Assembly (NCBI GenBank): GCA_031556475.1 | Contig: JAVBSY010000004.1 | Coordinates: 3,792 to 67,791, forward strand | Reading direction: 5' to 3' | From: Azoarcus sp031556475 | GTDB lineage: Bacteria; Pseudomonadota; Gammaproteobacteria; Burkholderiales; Rhodocyclaceae | Length of the DNA: 64,000 bases | Shown here: positions 26,890-35,675 of the stretch, piece after piece | How positions within the stretch are numbered: the stretch's first letter is position 1 | How the letters are laid out: each line of letters begins with the position of its first letter | Notes under the pieces: model-generated | Databases searched by the model: none | The model's input: the letters and a program-made list of their open reading frames with translations, nothing else | What the model was told of the DNA's origin: nothing | Translations under genes and position numbers: made by a program

Positions 26890-28308
26890 ATGTTCCTGCC
26901 TGAGCGGCTCGCGTTCATCGACGTTGAAAGCACCGGCGCGCATCCGGCGCGTGACCGCCTCACCGAAATTGCCATCGTGCGCGTCGAACATGGTTCCGTG
27001 GTGGCGCGTTGGGAAAGCCTGATTGCGCCGGGCGTATCGATTCCGCCATTGATTCAGAATCTTGTGGGCATTACCGATGAGATGGTCGCCGACGCGCCGT
27101 CTTTCGCCGACATTGCAGACACGGTGGCGACGCTGCTCGACGATTGCGTTTTTGTGGCTCACAACGCGCGTTTCGACTACGGTTTCATCAAGAACGCCTT
27201 TGCCCGCATGGGCCGCGATTTTGACGCGCCCGTGTTATGCACGGTGAAGCTGTCGCGGGCGCTGTATCCCGAGCACCACCGTCATGGCCTCGATGCGCTG
27301 ATCGAACGTCATGGCCTGACCTGTACCGCGCGCCACCGTGCCATGGGCGATGTCGACGCGGTGCTGCAATTCATCGGTCTCGCCGGGGATACCTTCGCGC
27401 CTGATGTGCTGACGCGCGCCGTCAAGCGGGCGATGAAGGTGCCGCCGCAGCCGTCCGGTTTGCCGGAAGGCGTGCTCGAAGGCGTGCCGGATGCGCCCGG
27501 GGTTTACCTTTTTTTCGCCACCGACGAACCGCCGCAGAACGACCGCACGGATATACCACTCCATATTGGCAGCAGCGCCAGCCTGCGCAGCCGCGTCAAG
27601 GCGTATTTTTCCACGGCCCACGGCAAGGATGCCGAACTGGCGCGCAAAGTGCGGCGCCTGGATTGGATCGAAACCGCTGGCGAACTGGGTGCGTTGCTGC
27701 TGGAAATGGAATTGGTCAATACCGTGCAACCATCGGGTAAGCGCGTGCCGCATGGCGGTAACGCATTCGCGCTGCGCTTATTGCCCAACCGCCGGCGACC
27801 ACCCATTTTTGAGCGTGTTCCGCTCGCCGGCACCGATCCGCTTGCCTGGGACGAAAACGTGTACGGCGTGTTCCGCAGCGGCGACGAGGCGAACGCTTTG
27901 CTGCGCGAATTGGCCCTCGTTTATCGCTTGTGTCCACGTCGCTTGGGCCTGGAGGGCGGGAGCGGGCCTTGCTCCGCGCATCTGGCCGGTCGTTGCGCGG
28001 GCGTTTGTGCCGGCAGCGAAACACTGGCGCAGCACGATACCCGGCTCCTTGGCGCGCTCGGTGCCGCGCGGCTCAAACCCTGGCCGTGGCCTGGTGCGGT
28101 TGTGGTGAAGGAGCGCAACGAGGCGTCCGGGCGCGAGGCCTTCCATCTTTTCGACCATTGGTGCCATCTTGCCTCGGTGGATCAGGCCGCCGCTGTCGAA
28201 GTCCAGCTACGTCAAAGCCGGCGTATTTTCGATGCCGATCTGTATCGTTTGCTGAGCCGTTGGCTGGCGTCGCCGGCTCATCGCGCGCTGGTATATAAAA
28301 TCGAATGA
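26890..28308 (+). CDS. DnaQ-type 3'-5' exonuclease fused to a GIY-YIG (UvrC/Cho-like) domain
   Basis: This 472-residue protein has two enzymes in one chain. Residues 1-165 are a DEDDh exonuclease: FIDVESTGAHPARDRLTEI with Asp11 and Glu13, HNARFDYGFIK, and HRAMGDVDAVLQF. Residues about 195-300 are a GIY-YIG domain like UvrC or Cho (APGVYLFFATDE, LHIGSSASLRSRVKAYF, GALLLEMELVNTVQP), and a Cys-containing C-terminus follows (CSAHLAGRCAGVC). Known proteins of this build, related to E. coli Cho, are thought to act in nucleotide excision repair. A separate dnaQ is present at 49831, so this is not the polymerase III proofreader. Confidence 0.9.
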   Translation: MFLPERLAFIDVESTGAHPARDRLTEIAIVRVEHGSVVARWESLIAPGVSIPPLIQNLVGITDEMVADAPSFADIADTVATLLDDCVFVAHNARFDYGFIKNAFARMGRDFDAPVLCTVKLSRALYPEHHRHGLDALIERHGLTCTARHRAMGDVDAVLQFIGLAGDTFAPDVLTRAVKRAMKVPPQPSGLPEGVLEGVPDAPGVYLFFATDEPPQNDRTDIPLHIGSSASLRSRVKAYFSTAHGKDAELARKVRRLDWIETAGELGALLLEMELVNTVQPSGKRVPHGGNAFALRLLPNRRRPPIFERVPLAGTDPLAWDENVYGVFRSGDEANALLRELALVYRLCPRRLGLEGGSGPCSAHLAGRCAGVCAGSETLAQHDTRLLGALGAARLKPWPWPGAVVVKERNEASGREAFHLFDHWCHLASVDQAAAVEVQLRQSRRIFDADLYRLLSRWLASPAHRALVYKIE

Positions 28309-28369
28309 TTGGACTATTATTAATTCGTATTGCTATGTCCTGCTCATTTCGCTCAAATCTGGCCTCACC

Positions 28370-28383
28370 TTGATGAGAATCAA
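28370..28383. promoter_or_regulatory. FNR-type anaerobic activator box upstream of napF
   Basis: TTGAT-GAGA-ATCAA is a perfect match to the FNR consensus. A CAATAT -10-like box lies at 28407-28412, so a start near 28418 would place the site at about -41.5, the class II activator position. The nap operon is therefore expected to be induced by FNR/Anr when oxygen is low. Confidence 0.75.
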
Positions 28384-28442
28384 TGCCGGCAATCGGGTTA
28401 TAGCCCCAATATGACGCAGGGTACTATTTGCGGGGAAAGTTA

Positions 28443-28940
28443 ATGGAATCGGTGTCGTTGCAGCGCCGTGGTTTTTTGTCCGGCCGCGCTCGTTCGACGA
28501 CGTTCATCCCGCGACCGCCCTGGGCTGTGCCCGAGGCGTTGTTCATAGAGCGCTGCACGCGCTGTGGCGACTGTATCGACGCCTGTCCCACCCGCATCCT
28601 GACGAAAGTAGGCGGTGGTTATCCCGCGGTGGATTTCACCCGCGGCGAATGTACCTTCTGTGGCGAATGTGCCTCCTGTTGCCAACCTCACGCATTGTGG
28701 CGGGAAGAGGCCGACGCACCGGCTTGGACGCTGGTCGCGCGGATTGGCGAAGCCTGCCTGGCGCCGCGTGGCGTCGAATGCCGGATATGCGGCGAAGCCT
28801 GTCCCTCCGGCGCCATCCGTTTCCGCCCTCGGCCGGGCGGTGTCGCGCAGCCGTCTTTCGATGCCGCGCGCTGCACCGGTTGCGGCGCCTGTTTCGCCCC
28901 TTGCCCGGTACGGGCGATTGTCCTGGAGGTAGATGCATGA
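28443..28940 (+). CDS. napF: NapF ferredoxin-type protein
   Basis: This 165-residue cytoplasmic iron-sulfur protein is the first gene of the periplasmic nitrate reductase operon. It shows cysteine groups CTRCGDCIDACPT, CTFCGECASCCQP, CRICGEACPSG and CTGCGACFAPCPV, enough for several [4Fe-4S] clusters. NapF is known to interact with NapA and is thought to help its cluster maturation before export. The start at 28443 follows a GGGGAAAG site. The stop overlaps the napD start as ATGA. Confidence 0.93.
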   Translation: MESVSLQRRGFLSGRARSTTFIPRPPWAVPEALFIERCTRCGDCIDACPTRILTKVGGGYPAVDFTRGECTFCGECASCCQPHALWREEADAPAWTLVARIGEACLAPRGVECRICGEACPSGAIRFRPRPGGVAQPSFDAARCTGCGACFAPCPVRAIVLEVDA

Positions 28941-29191
28941 AAATCGCCAGTCTGGTGGTGCAAGCCAAGCCTGAGCATTTTGCCGAGCTGCGCGACACGT
29001 TCGGTGTGATTCCCGGTGTCGAAGTACACGGGGAATCGGTCGACACGGGCCGCATGATCGTTTTGATCGAGGACGGTGACGGTTACTCGGTGATGGATTC
29101 GATGTTGGCGGTGAGTTTGACCAAGAATGTGCTTGGCACCACGCTCGCCTATGAATACACAGACGAAGGTCTCGAATTACTGGAGGCATGA
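28937..29191 (+). CDS. napD: NapD chaperone
   Basis: This 84-residue protein (MKIASLVVQAKPEHF..., GVEVHGESVDTGRMIVLIED) has the ferredoxin-like NapD fold sequence and ends in an acidic tail. NapD binds the Tat signal of NapA in the cytoplasm and holds back export until the molybdenum cofactor and cluster are inserted. It is coupled to napF by the ATGA overlap, and napA begins two bases after its stop. Confidence 0.95.
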   Translation: MKIASLVVQAKPEHFAELRDTFGVIPGVEVHGESVDTGRMIVLIEDGDGYSVMDSMLAVSLTKNVLGTTLAYEYTDEGLELLEA

Positions 29192-29192
29192 A

Positions 29193-31739
29193 ATGAGCAT
29201 GAATCGACGCGAATTCATCAAAGCCAATGCGGTCAGTGCCGCGGCGGCGACCGCCGGCATCGGTATTCCGGTGGTAGTGCAGGCACAGAATGGGGACGAC
29301 GGACCCACCAAGGTGCGTTGGGACAAGGCCGCCTGTCGGTTCTGCGGCACCGGCTGTTCGGTGCTCGTGGGCGTACAGGGCGGGCGTGTCGTCGCCACCC
29401 AAGGCGACCCGGATGCGCCGGTGAACCGGGGCCTGAACTGTATCAAGGGCTATTTCCTGTCGAAGATCATGTACGGCAACGACCGTTTGACCCGTCCGTT
29501 GCTGCGGATGAAGAACGGCAAGTACGACAAGAACGGCGAGTTCACCCCGATATCGTGGGATCAGGCCTACGACATCATGGCGGAGAAATGGAAAGCCGCG
29601 ATGAAGAAGGACGGGCCCAACGCCGTTGCCATGTTCGGCTCCGGCCAATGGACGATCTGGGAAGGCTACGCTGCCGTCAAATTGTTCAAGGCGGGCTTCC
29701 GTACCAACAACATCGACCCCAATGCCCGTCACTGCATGGCTTCCGCCGTGGTCGGCTTCATGCGTACCTTCGGTATCGACGAGCCGATGGGCTGCTACGA
29801 CGACATCGAGAACGCGGATGCCTTCGTGCTGTGGGGCTCAAACATGGCCGAGATGCACCCCGTGCTGTGGAGCCGCATCACCGACCGCCGCCTGTCGCAT
29901 CCGCAGTGCGAAGTGCAGGTGCTGTCCACCTTCGAACACCGCTGCTACGAATTGGCCGACAGCGGCATGGTGTTCGTGCCGCAGACCGATCTGGCGATCC
30001 TGAACTACATCTGCAACCACATCATCCAGACCAAACGGGTGAATCAGGACTTCGTCAGCAAGCACGTGAACTTCAAGCGCGGCGAAACCGATATCGGATT
30101 CGGCCTGCGCCCCAATCACCCGTTGGAAAAAGAGGCTACGTTCAACGGTTACCCCGGCGCCGACGGCAAGCCCAAGGGCAATCCCAACGATGCCACGCCG
30201 ATCACCTTTGATGAATTCGCCAAGTTCGTTTCCGAATACACCCTGGAGAAGACGGCCAAGCTCTCCGGGGTGCCGGCCGAGCAATTGCAGCGTCTGGCCG
30301 AACTGTATGCTGATCCGAACAAGAAGGTCGTCTCCTACTGGACCATGGGGTTCAACCAGCACACGCGTGGCTCCTGGGTGAACAACATGATCTACAACGT
30401 TCACCTCCTGACCGGAAAGATCAGCGAGCCAGGCAACGGCCCGTTCTCGCTCACCGGCCAGCCGTCGGCGTGTGGCACCGCGCGTGAAGTGGGTACGTTC
30501 GCTCACCGTCTGCCCGCCGACATGGTTGTGACCAATCCGGCGCACCGTGCCGCCAGCGAAGAACTGTGGCAACTGCCCGAAGGTACGCTGCCGGACAAGA
30601 TCGGTCTGCACGCCGTGGCGCAAAGCCGTGCGTTGAAGGACGGCAAGCTCAAATGTTATTGGACCAGCACCACCAACAACATGCAGGCCGGCCCCAACAT
30701 CAACGACGAGATTTACCCGGGCTGGCGCAATCCGGAAGCCTTCGTGGTCGTCTCCGACGCCTACCCGACGGTATCCGCGCTGTCGGCCGACCTTATCCTG
30801 CCGACGGCGATGTGGACCGAAAAGGAAGGCGCCTACGGTAACGCGGAGCGTCGCACCCAATTCTGGCGCCAGCAGGTGAGCGCGCCGGGCGAATCCAAGA
30901 GCGACCTGTTGCAGTACGTCGAGTTTGCCAAGCGCTTCAAGATCGAGGAAGTGTGGCCGGCCGAGCTGATCGCGAAGAAACCGGAGGTGAAAGGCAAGAC
31001 GCTGTACGACGTGCTTTTTGCCAACGGAGCGGTCAACAAGTTCCCACTTTCCGACCTCGAGACGGCCAACGGCCACGCCTGGAAAGGCTACACGAACGAT
31101 GAGTCGAAGCTGCTCGGCTTTTATCTGCAAAAGGGGCTGTTCGAGGAATACGCCCGCTTTGGCCGCGGACACGCTCACGATCTGACCGACTTCGATGTCT
31201 ATCACAAGGCCCGTGGCCTGCGTTGGCCGGTTGTCGACGGCAAGGAAACGCTGTGGCGTTTCCGCGAAGGCTACGATCCCTATGTGAAGGTCGGCGAAGG
31301 GGTGAAGTTCTACGGTCACAAGGATGGGCGCGCGGTGATCTTCGCGCTGCCCTACCAGGATCCGCCGGAAATGCCGGACAAGGAATACGACATGTGGCTG
31401 TGCACGGGCCGTGTGCTGGAACACTGGCATACCGGTTCGATGACGCGCCGGGTGGCCGAACTGCACCGCTCTGTGCCTGAGGCGCAGGTCTTCATGCATC
31501 CGGACGACGCTACTCAGCGCGGCTTGCAGCGCGGTATGGCGGTCAAGGTTATATCGCGGCGTGGCGAAATCGTTGCCCGGATTGAAACCCGCGGCCGTAA
31601 CAAACCACCCAAGGGCTTGATTTTCGTTCCTTTCTTCGATGAAAGCCGGCTCATCAACAAGCTCACGCTGGATGCGACCTGCCCGATTTCGAAAGAAACC
31701 GACTTCAAGAAGTGCGCGGTAAAGGTCGTGAAAGCCTGA
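29193..31739 (+). CDS. napA: Periplasmic nitrate reductase catalytic subunit
   Basis: NapA reduces nitrate to nitrite in the periplasm with a bis-MGD molybdenum centre and one [4Fe-4S] cluster. The ATG at 29193 follows GGAGG. The 848-residue chain starts with a Tat leader (MNRREFIKANAVSAAAATAG, cleavage near VQA-QN). Cluster ligands are seen in CRFCGTGCSVLVG and LNCIKGY, and the molybdenum Cys lies in NARHCMASAVVGFM. The C-terminal molybdopterin-binding region has GRVLEHWHTGSMTRR. Electrons should come through NapC and NapB, encoded downstream. Confidence 0.97.
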   Translation: MSMNRREFIKANAVSAAAATAGIGIPVVVQAQNGDDGPTKVRWDKAACRFCGTGCSVLVGVQGGRVVATQGDPDAPVNRGLNCIKGYFLSKIMYGNDRLTRPLLRMKNGKYDKNGEFTPISWDQAYDIMAEKWKAAMKKDGPNAVAMFGSGQWTIWEGYAAVKLFKAGFRTNNIDPNARHCMASAVVGFMRTFGIDEPMGCYDDIENADAFVLWGSNMAEMHPVLWSRITDRRLSHPQCEVQVLSTFEHRCYELADSGMVFVPQTDLAILNYICNHIIQTKRVNQDFVSKHVNFKRGETDIGFGLRPNHPLEKEATFNGYPGADGKPKGNPNDATPITFDEFAKFVSEYTLEKTAKLSGVPAEQLQRLAELYADPNKKVVSYWTMGFNQHTRGSWVNNMIYNVHLLTGKISEPGNGPFSLTGQPSACGTAREVGTFAHRLPADMVVTNPAHRAASEELWQLPEGTLPDKIGLHAVAQSRALKDGKLKCYWTSTTNNMQAGPNINDEIYPGWRNPEAFVVVSDAYPTVSALSADLILPTAMWTEKEGAYGNAERRTQFWRQQVSAPGESKSDLLQYVEFAKRFKIEEVWPAELIAKKPEVKGKTLYDVLFANGAVNKFPLSDLETANGHAWKGYTNDESKLLGFYLQKGLFEEYARFGRGHAHDLTDFDVYHKARGLRWPVVDGKETLWRFREGYDPYVKVGEGVKFYGHKDGRAVIFALPYQDPPEMPDKEYDMWLCTGRVLEHWHTGSMTRRVAELHRSVPEAQVFMHPDDATQRGLQRGMAVKVISRRGEIVARIETRGRNKPPKGLIFVPFFDESRLINKLTLDATCPISKETDFKKCAVKVVKA

Positions 31740-31766
31740 TCGAACAGAGGGAGAAACAAAGCGCAA

Positions 31767-31788
31767 CCGGGCGGCCTAGGCGGCCCGG
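31767..31788. repeat. Imperfect GC palindrome in the napA-napG gap
   Basis: CCGGGC-GGCCTAGGC-GGCCCGG is a 22-base palindrome with two mismatched positions. It has no T-run, so it is more likely an mRNA-stabilising or processing hairpin than a terminator. Confidence 0.35.
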
Positions 31789-31806
31789 CTGGGCGGGCAG
31801 TTGGAT

Positions 31807-32676
31807 ATGAGCACAATCAAGCAGAGCGACAACAAGCCAGCCGCGTCGGCATCGCGTCGCCGTTTCTTCAAGGATGCGGCGAGTGCGGCCGGTTGCGCGG
31901 GTTTGTTCGCGTTGGGCGCAGGACTCTACGCCCGGCAGGCGAAAGCCTTGCCGGCTACGGCCTTGCGTCCGCCCGGTGCGTTGGCGGAGGCGGATTTTCT
32001 TGCCGCTTGCGTGCGTTGTGGTTTGTGCGTGCGCGACTGCCCCTATGACACGCTGAAACTGGGTGAGTTTGGTGATTCGGTAGTGGCCGGTACGCCGTAT
32101 TTCGAGGCACGCAATATCCCGTGCGAAATGTGCGAGGATATTCCGTGCGTCGTCGCCTGTCCCACCGGCGCGCTCGACCACAGCCTGACCGACATCGGTA
32201 AGTCGCGCATGGGTTTGGCGGTACTGATCGACGAGGAAACCTGTCTCAACTTCCTCGGTTTGCGCTGTGACGTGTGTTACCGCGTATGCCCGGTCATCGA
32301 CAAAGCGATCACGCTGGAAAAGATTCACAACCCGCGTTCCGACCGCCACGCCATGCTGTTGCCGACGGTGCATTCCGAGCACTGTACCGGTTGCGGAAAG
32401 TGCGAAAAATCCTGTGTGCTGCCTGGCGAGGCGGCGATCAAGGTCATTCCGATCAAACTCGCCCAAGGTTCGCGCGCCGATTACTACCTGCGCGGTTGGG
32501 AGGAAAAGAAGGCTGCAGGTGGCTCGCTGATCGGCGATCAAGTGGAATTGCCCGTGCGCGGATTGGAAGGCAAGGCCTATGGCGACACACGCGTGGCGCC
32601 GGATGCGGCGCCTCCGGTGGCGCCATCGCCAACGCAGCAGCAGCCCAGCGGTCTTGATTCGGGGTGGAAGCCATGA
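31807..32676 (+). CDS. napG: NapG ferredoxin-type electron-transfer protein
   Basis: This 289-residue iron-sulfur protein has a Tat leader (SRRRFFKDAASAAGCAGLFA) and four cysteine groups: CVRCGLCVRDCPYD, CEMCEDIPCVVACPTG, CDVCYRVCPV and CTGCGKCEKSC. NapG works with the membrane protein NapH as a quinol-oxidising path to NapC. The ATG at 31807 is taken, since the TTG two codons earlier lacks support. Its stop overlaps the napH start. Confidence 0.95.
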   Translation: MSTIKQSDNKPAASASRRRFFKDAASAAGCAGLFALGAGLYARQAKALPATALRPPGALAEADFLAACVRCGLCVRDCPYDTLKLGEFGDSVVAGTPYFEARNIPCEMCEDIPCVVACPTGALDHSLTDIGKSRMGLAVLIDEETCLNFLGLRCDVCYRVCPVIDKAITLEKIHNPRSDRHAMLLPTVHSEHCTGCGKCEKSCVLPGEAAIKVIPIKLAQGSRADYYLRGWEEKKAAGGSLIGDQVELPVRGLEGKAYGDTRVAPDAAPPVAPSPTQQQPSGLDSGWKP

Positions 32677-33608
32677 GTACGCCTGTGGCAACCGATCAAA
32701 TGGCCGATCAAGCCGGTGGTGACAACGGCGGTAAGCGCACCCCGCGCAGCAACGTCATCGCTTGGCCCGGTGCCGATGCCGTGGCGGAAAAAGGCTGGTG
32801 GCGCGCGCATCGCTGGCTGGTGGCGCGGCGTATCTCGCAATTCGGCATTTTGGTCCTGTTCCTGATCGGCCCGTGGCTGGGGATTTGGATCGCCAAAGGC
32901 AACCTCAGTTCCAGCTTGATTCTGGGCGTGTTGCCGCTCACCGATCCGTTTTTGCTGCTTCAGTCGATCGCAACGGGGCACTGGCCGTACCGCGAGGCGT
33001 TGATCGGCGGTGGCATTGTGCTCGCGTTTTATTTGCTACTTGGCGGGCGCTTGTTTTGTGCCTGGGTCTGTCCAATCAATCTCGTCACCGACGCCGCTTC
33101 CTGGCTGCGCAGGCGCTTGGGGTTGAAGGGCGGACGCGCGCCGGCGAGCAGCACCCGCTACTGGCTGCTTGGCTTCGTCGTCGTGGCCGCGGCGCTTTCT
33201 GGCAGTCTGGCGTGGGAATGGGTCAATCCGGTGTCGATGTTCCATCGCGGGCTGATCTTCGGTTTCGGCTTGTCGTGGGGCATCGTGCTGGGTGTGTTTC
33301 TCTACGATCTGCTGATCGCGCCGCGCGGCTGGTGTGGTCACCTGTGCCCACAAGGCGCTTTTTATGCCCTGCTCGGGCGTAGCGCACTACTGCGCGTTTC
33401 CGCTCATCGGCGCAACGCGTGCAACGATTGCATGGACTGCTTTGCCATATGCCCTGAACCCCAAGTTATCCGCCCGGCGTTGAAAGCAGTCGGGCAATCA
33501 CATCCTTTGATCATCGATGCCGACTGCACGACCTGCGGCCGTTGCATCGATGTGTGCAGTAAAGACGTTTTCCGTATTTCGACCCGATTCGACAGGAGCG
33601 AGTCATGA
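32673..33608 (+). CDS. napH: NapH membrane iron-sulfur quinol dehydrogenase subunit
   Basis: This 311-residue protein has four membrane helices (FGILVLFLIGPWLGIWI, ALIGGGIVLAFYLLLGG, YWLLGFVVVAAALSG, LSWGIVLGVFLYDLL). It has the NapH/NosR-type cysteine motifs CAWVCPINL and GHLCPQGAFYALLG, and two cytoplasmic [4Fe-4S] groups, CNDCMDCFAICPEP and CTTCGRCIDVCSK. It is thought to oxidise quinol and pass electrons to NapG. The ATG overlaps the napG stop, and its own stop overlaps napB. Confidence 0.95.
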   Translation: MSTPVATDQMADQAGGDNGGKRTPRSNVIAWPGADAVAEKGWWRAHRWLVARRISQFGILVLFLIGPWLGIWIAKGNLSSSLILGVLPLTDPFLLLQSIATGHWPYREALIGGGIVLAFYLLLGGRLFCAWVCPINLVTDAASWLRRRLGLKGGRAPASSTRYWLLGFVVVAAALSGSLAWEWVNPVSMFHRGLIFGFGLSWGIVLGVFLYDLLIAPRGWCGHLCPQGAFYALLGRSALLRVSAHRRNACNDCMDCFAICPEPQVIRPALKAVGQSHPLIIDADCTTCGRCIDVCSKDVFRISTRFDRSES

Positions 33609-34045
33609 CCAAGAAAGCCCTCTGTTTTGCCGTTGCATTGCTTACCGCGCTGGGCTCGGCCCCGCTTGCCAGCGCCCAGCAGCCAATCGGTTTGCGCGGC
33701 ACCGACGTATCCAGCCCCGAAGCCAGTCCCGGCAGCTACAAGTTGATGCCCGACAGCGCGCCGATTCAGCGCGATTACGTGCAGCAGCCGCCGCTGATTC
33801 CGCACAAGGTGGAAGGTTATGAAATATCGAAGAATTTCAACCGCTGCATGGACTGTCATTCCTGGAGTCGCTACCAGGAAACCAAGGCGACCAAGGTGAG
33901 CCTGACGCACTTCAAGGACCGGGACGGTGGCGAGCTTTCCAACATTTCGCCACGCCGCTACTTCTGCACGCAGTGTCATGTGTCGCAAACGGATGCCCCG
34001 CCGCTGGTGGCAAATACGTTCCGGCGTGCCGATGGTTTGCGTTAG
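33605..34045 (+). CDS. napB: NapB diheme cytochrome c subunit
   Basis: This 146-residue periplasmic protein has a Sec signal (ALCFAVALLTALGSAPLASAQ) and two haem-binding motifs (CMDCH, CTQCH). It forms the NapAB complex and delivers electrons to NapA. AGGAG lies before the ATG, which overlaps the napH stop. Length is as usual for NapB. Confidence 0.96.
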   Translation: MTKKALCFAVALLTALGSAPLASAQQPIGLRGTDVSSPEASPGSYKLMPDSAPIQRDYVQQPPLIPHKVEGYEISKNFNRCMDCHSWSRYQETKATKVSLTHFKDRDGGELSNISPRRYFCTQCHVSQTDAPPLVANTFRRADGLR

Positions 34046-34067
34046 GATCAACTGAACGGGGAACGTC

Positions 34068-34688
34068 ATGACCGATAACAAGAAGGGCCTGCGGTCTTTG
34101 CCGCAGCGCGCCAGCTGGGCGACATTGATATTGTTTTTCGTCGCCGGCATCGTGGTTTGGGGGGGGTTCAACTGGGCTTTGGAACTCACCAATACCGAAC
34201 AGTTCTGCATCTCGTGCCATGAGATGAAGGACAACGTCTACAAGGAGTACCGCAACACCATCCACTACCAGAACCGTACCGGGGTGCGCGCGACCTGTCC
34301 GGATTGCCACGTGCCGAAGGAATGGGGGCCGAAGATGATCCGCAAGATCAAGGCCTCGAACGAGTTGTGGCACAAGATGCTCGGTTCGATCGACACGCCG
34401 GAAAAATTCGGCGCCAAACGACTCGAACTCGCGCAGAACGAATGGCGGCGGATGAAGGCCAACGATTCGCGGGAATGCCGCAACTGCCATAATTACGAGT
34501 ACTTCGATTACTCGGTTCAAGGGCGGCGTTCAAATCGCATGCACCAGACCGGTTTCGAGGAAGGCCAGACCTGCATCGACTGCCATAAAGGCATTGCGCA
34601 CTCGTTGCCGCCAATCGAGCAGGATATCGGTGCCGAGCATGGCGGCGCTGCACCCGGGGTGTTCCACCCCACGCCGAAAAAGGAATAA
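34068..34688 (+). CDS. napC: NapC/NirT tetrahaem cytochrome c
   Basis: This 206-residue protein is held in the inner membrane by one N-terminal helix (ATLILFFVAGIVVWGGFNW) and has four CxxCH sites (CISCH, CPDCH, CRNCH, CIDCH). NapC oxidises quinol and passes electrons to NapAB. It ends the napFDAGHBC operon and is followed by an intrinsic terminator. The arrangement with both NapGH and NapC resembles that of E. coli. Confidence 0.96.
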   Translation: MTDNKKGLRSLPQRASWATLILFFVAGIVVWGGFNWALELTNTEQFCISCHEMKDNVYKEYRNTIHYQNRTGVRATCPDCHVPKEWGPKMIRKIKASNELWHKMLGSIDTPEKFGAKRLELAQNEWRRMKANDSRECRNCHNYEYFDYSVQGRRSNRMHQTGFEEGQTCIDCHKGIAHSLPPIEQDIGAEHGGAAPGVFHPTPKKE

Positions 34689-34707
34689 GCGGTAGGCTAT
34701 ACAGGGC

Positions 34708-34741
34708 GCGGCGGGCGTGTGAATGCCTGCCGCTTTTTTTT
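34708..34741 (+). terminator. Intrinsic terminator of the nap operon
   Basis: GCGGCGGGC and GCCTGCCGC pair over nine positions (one G-U) around an 8-base loop and are followed by eight T residues. It begins 20 bases after napC. Confidence 0.88.
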
Positions 34742-34859
34742 GCCGCTGGCGCGGGCCGACGAGTTGTTTCGCTGAATCGCAGGGCCTATTCGCTTCTTGC
34801 TTTTTCCGCCCCTTGTTTTGGGTTTCGTTTCGGCGCCATCCGTTTACAATCGCGCCGCT

Positions 34860-35675
34860 ATGGATGTACCGCTTTCTCCTCGCCGCTGGTTCCCCACGCC
34901 GTTGATCCTGGCTGCCTGCGCGACGCATGTGGGTGCCGTGGGTGCGTTGGCTTTATGGCCGCATGTGTGGCCAGTGGCATTGGGTGCCGTCGCCTTGAGC
35001 CATGTCGCCTTGACTGCCGCCGGTTTGTGGCCGCGCAGCCGCCTGCTTGGCCCTAACTGGGTGTGCTTGCCGCAAGCGGCCGCACGGCGTGGTGAAATCG
35101 CCCTCACTATCGACGATGGCCCTGATCCCGACATTACGCCGGCTGTGCTCGATTTGCTCGACGCCGCCGGCGCGCGTGCGACTTTCTTCTGCATCGGCGA
35201 ACGTGCCGTAGCTGAACCGGCGCTCGTTGCCGAAATCGTTCGCCGGGGACATGCGGTGGAAAACCATTCGCACCATCACCGCCACCACTTTTCTCTGTTT
35301 GGCCCGCGTCGCCTAGCCACCGACGTGGCGGCCGCACAGCGTGCGCTTGCCGAACTTGCAGGTAGCGCCCCCCGGTTTTTTCGCCCACCGGCCGGATTGC
35401 GCAATCCTTTCCTGGAGCCTGTACTGGCGCGGCAGGGTTTGCTGCTGGCGAGCTGGACCCGGCGCGCCTTCGATACCCGTGAAGGCGATGCCGCCACCGT
35501 GCTGCGGCGCCTCACGCATCGTCTAACCGCCGGCGACATTCTGCTGTTGCATGATGGCCATGCCGCGCGCACCGGAGCTGGGCGGGCGGTTATCCTCGAT
35601 GTGCTGCCGGCCTTGCTCGAACACGTGCATAGCGCCGGCCTTCATCCCGTCACCTTGCGCAGCGCCCTGCAATGA
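34860..35675 (+). CDS. Polysaccharide deacetylase (NodB-type) of the pigment gene group
   Basis: This 271-residue protein has two N-terminal hydrophobic helices (PLILAACATHVGAVGALAL, VALGAVALSHVALTAAG) and then a NodB domain: TIDDGPDPDITPAVLDLL with the metal Asp pair, HSHHHRHHFSL metal histidines, FFRPPAGLRN, and LLLHDGHA. Enzymes of this type remove N-acetyl groups from polysaccharides, but in aryl-polyene loci they may act on lipid or glycan carriers. The ATG at 34860 was chosen; its stop overlaps the methyltransferase start. It opens the plus-strand group that includes the ketosynthase. Confidence 0.85.
   Translation: MDVPLSPRRWFPTPLILAACATHVGAVGALALWPHVWPVALGAVALSHVALTAAGLWPRSRLLGPNWVCLPQAAARRGEIALTIDDGPDPDITPAVLDLLDAAGARATFFCIGERAVAEPALVAEIVRRGHAVENHSHHHRHHFSLFGPRRLATDVAAAQRALAELAGSAPRFFRPPAGLRNPFLEPVLARQGLLLASWTRRAFDTREGDAATVLRRLTHRLTAGDILLLHDGHAARTGAGRAVILDVLPALLEHVHSAGLHPVTLRSALQ

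Noticed and set aside
29838..31766. 642-codon minus-strand frame
   Set aside because: It is the complement of napA, whose motifs are unmistakable; long antisense frames are common in GC-rich genes.
28443..34688. Respiratory Nar-type or assimilatory Nas-type nitrate reductase
   Set aside because: The Tat leader, NapD/NapB/NapC/NapG/NapH neighbours and the Cys ligand context fit only the periplasmic Nap system.
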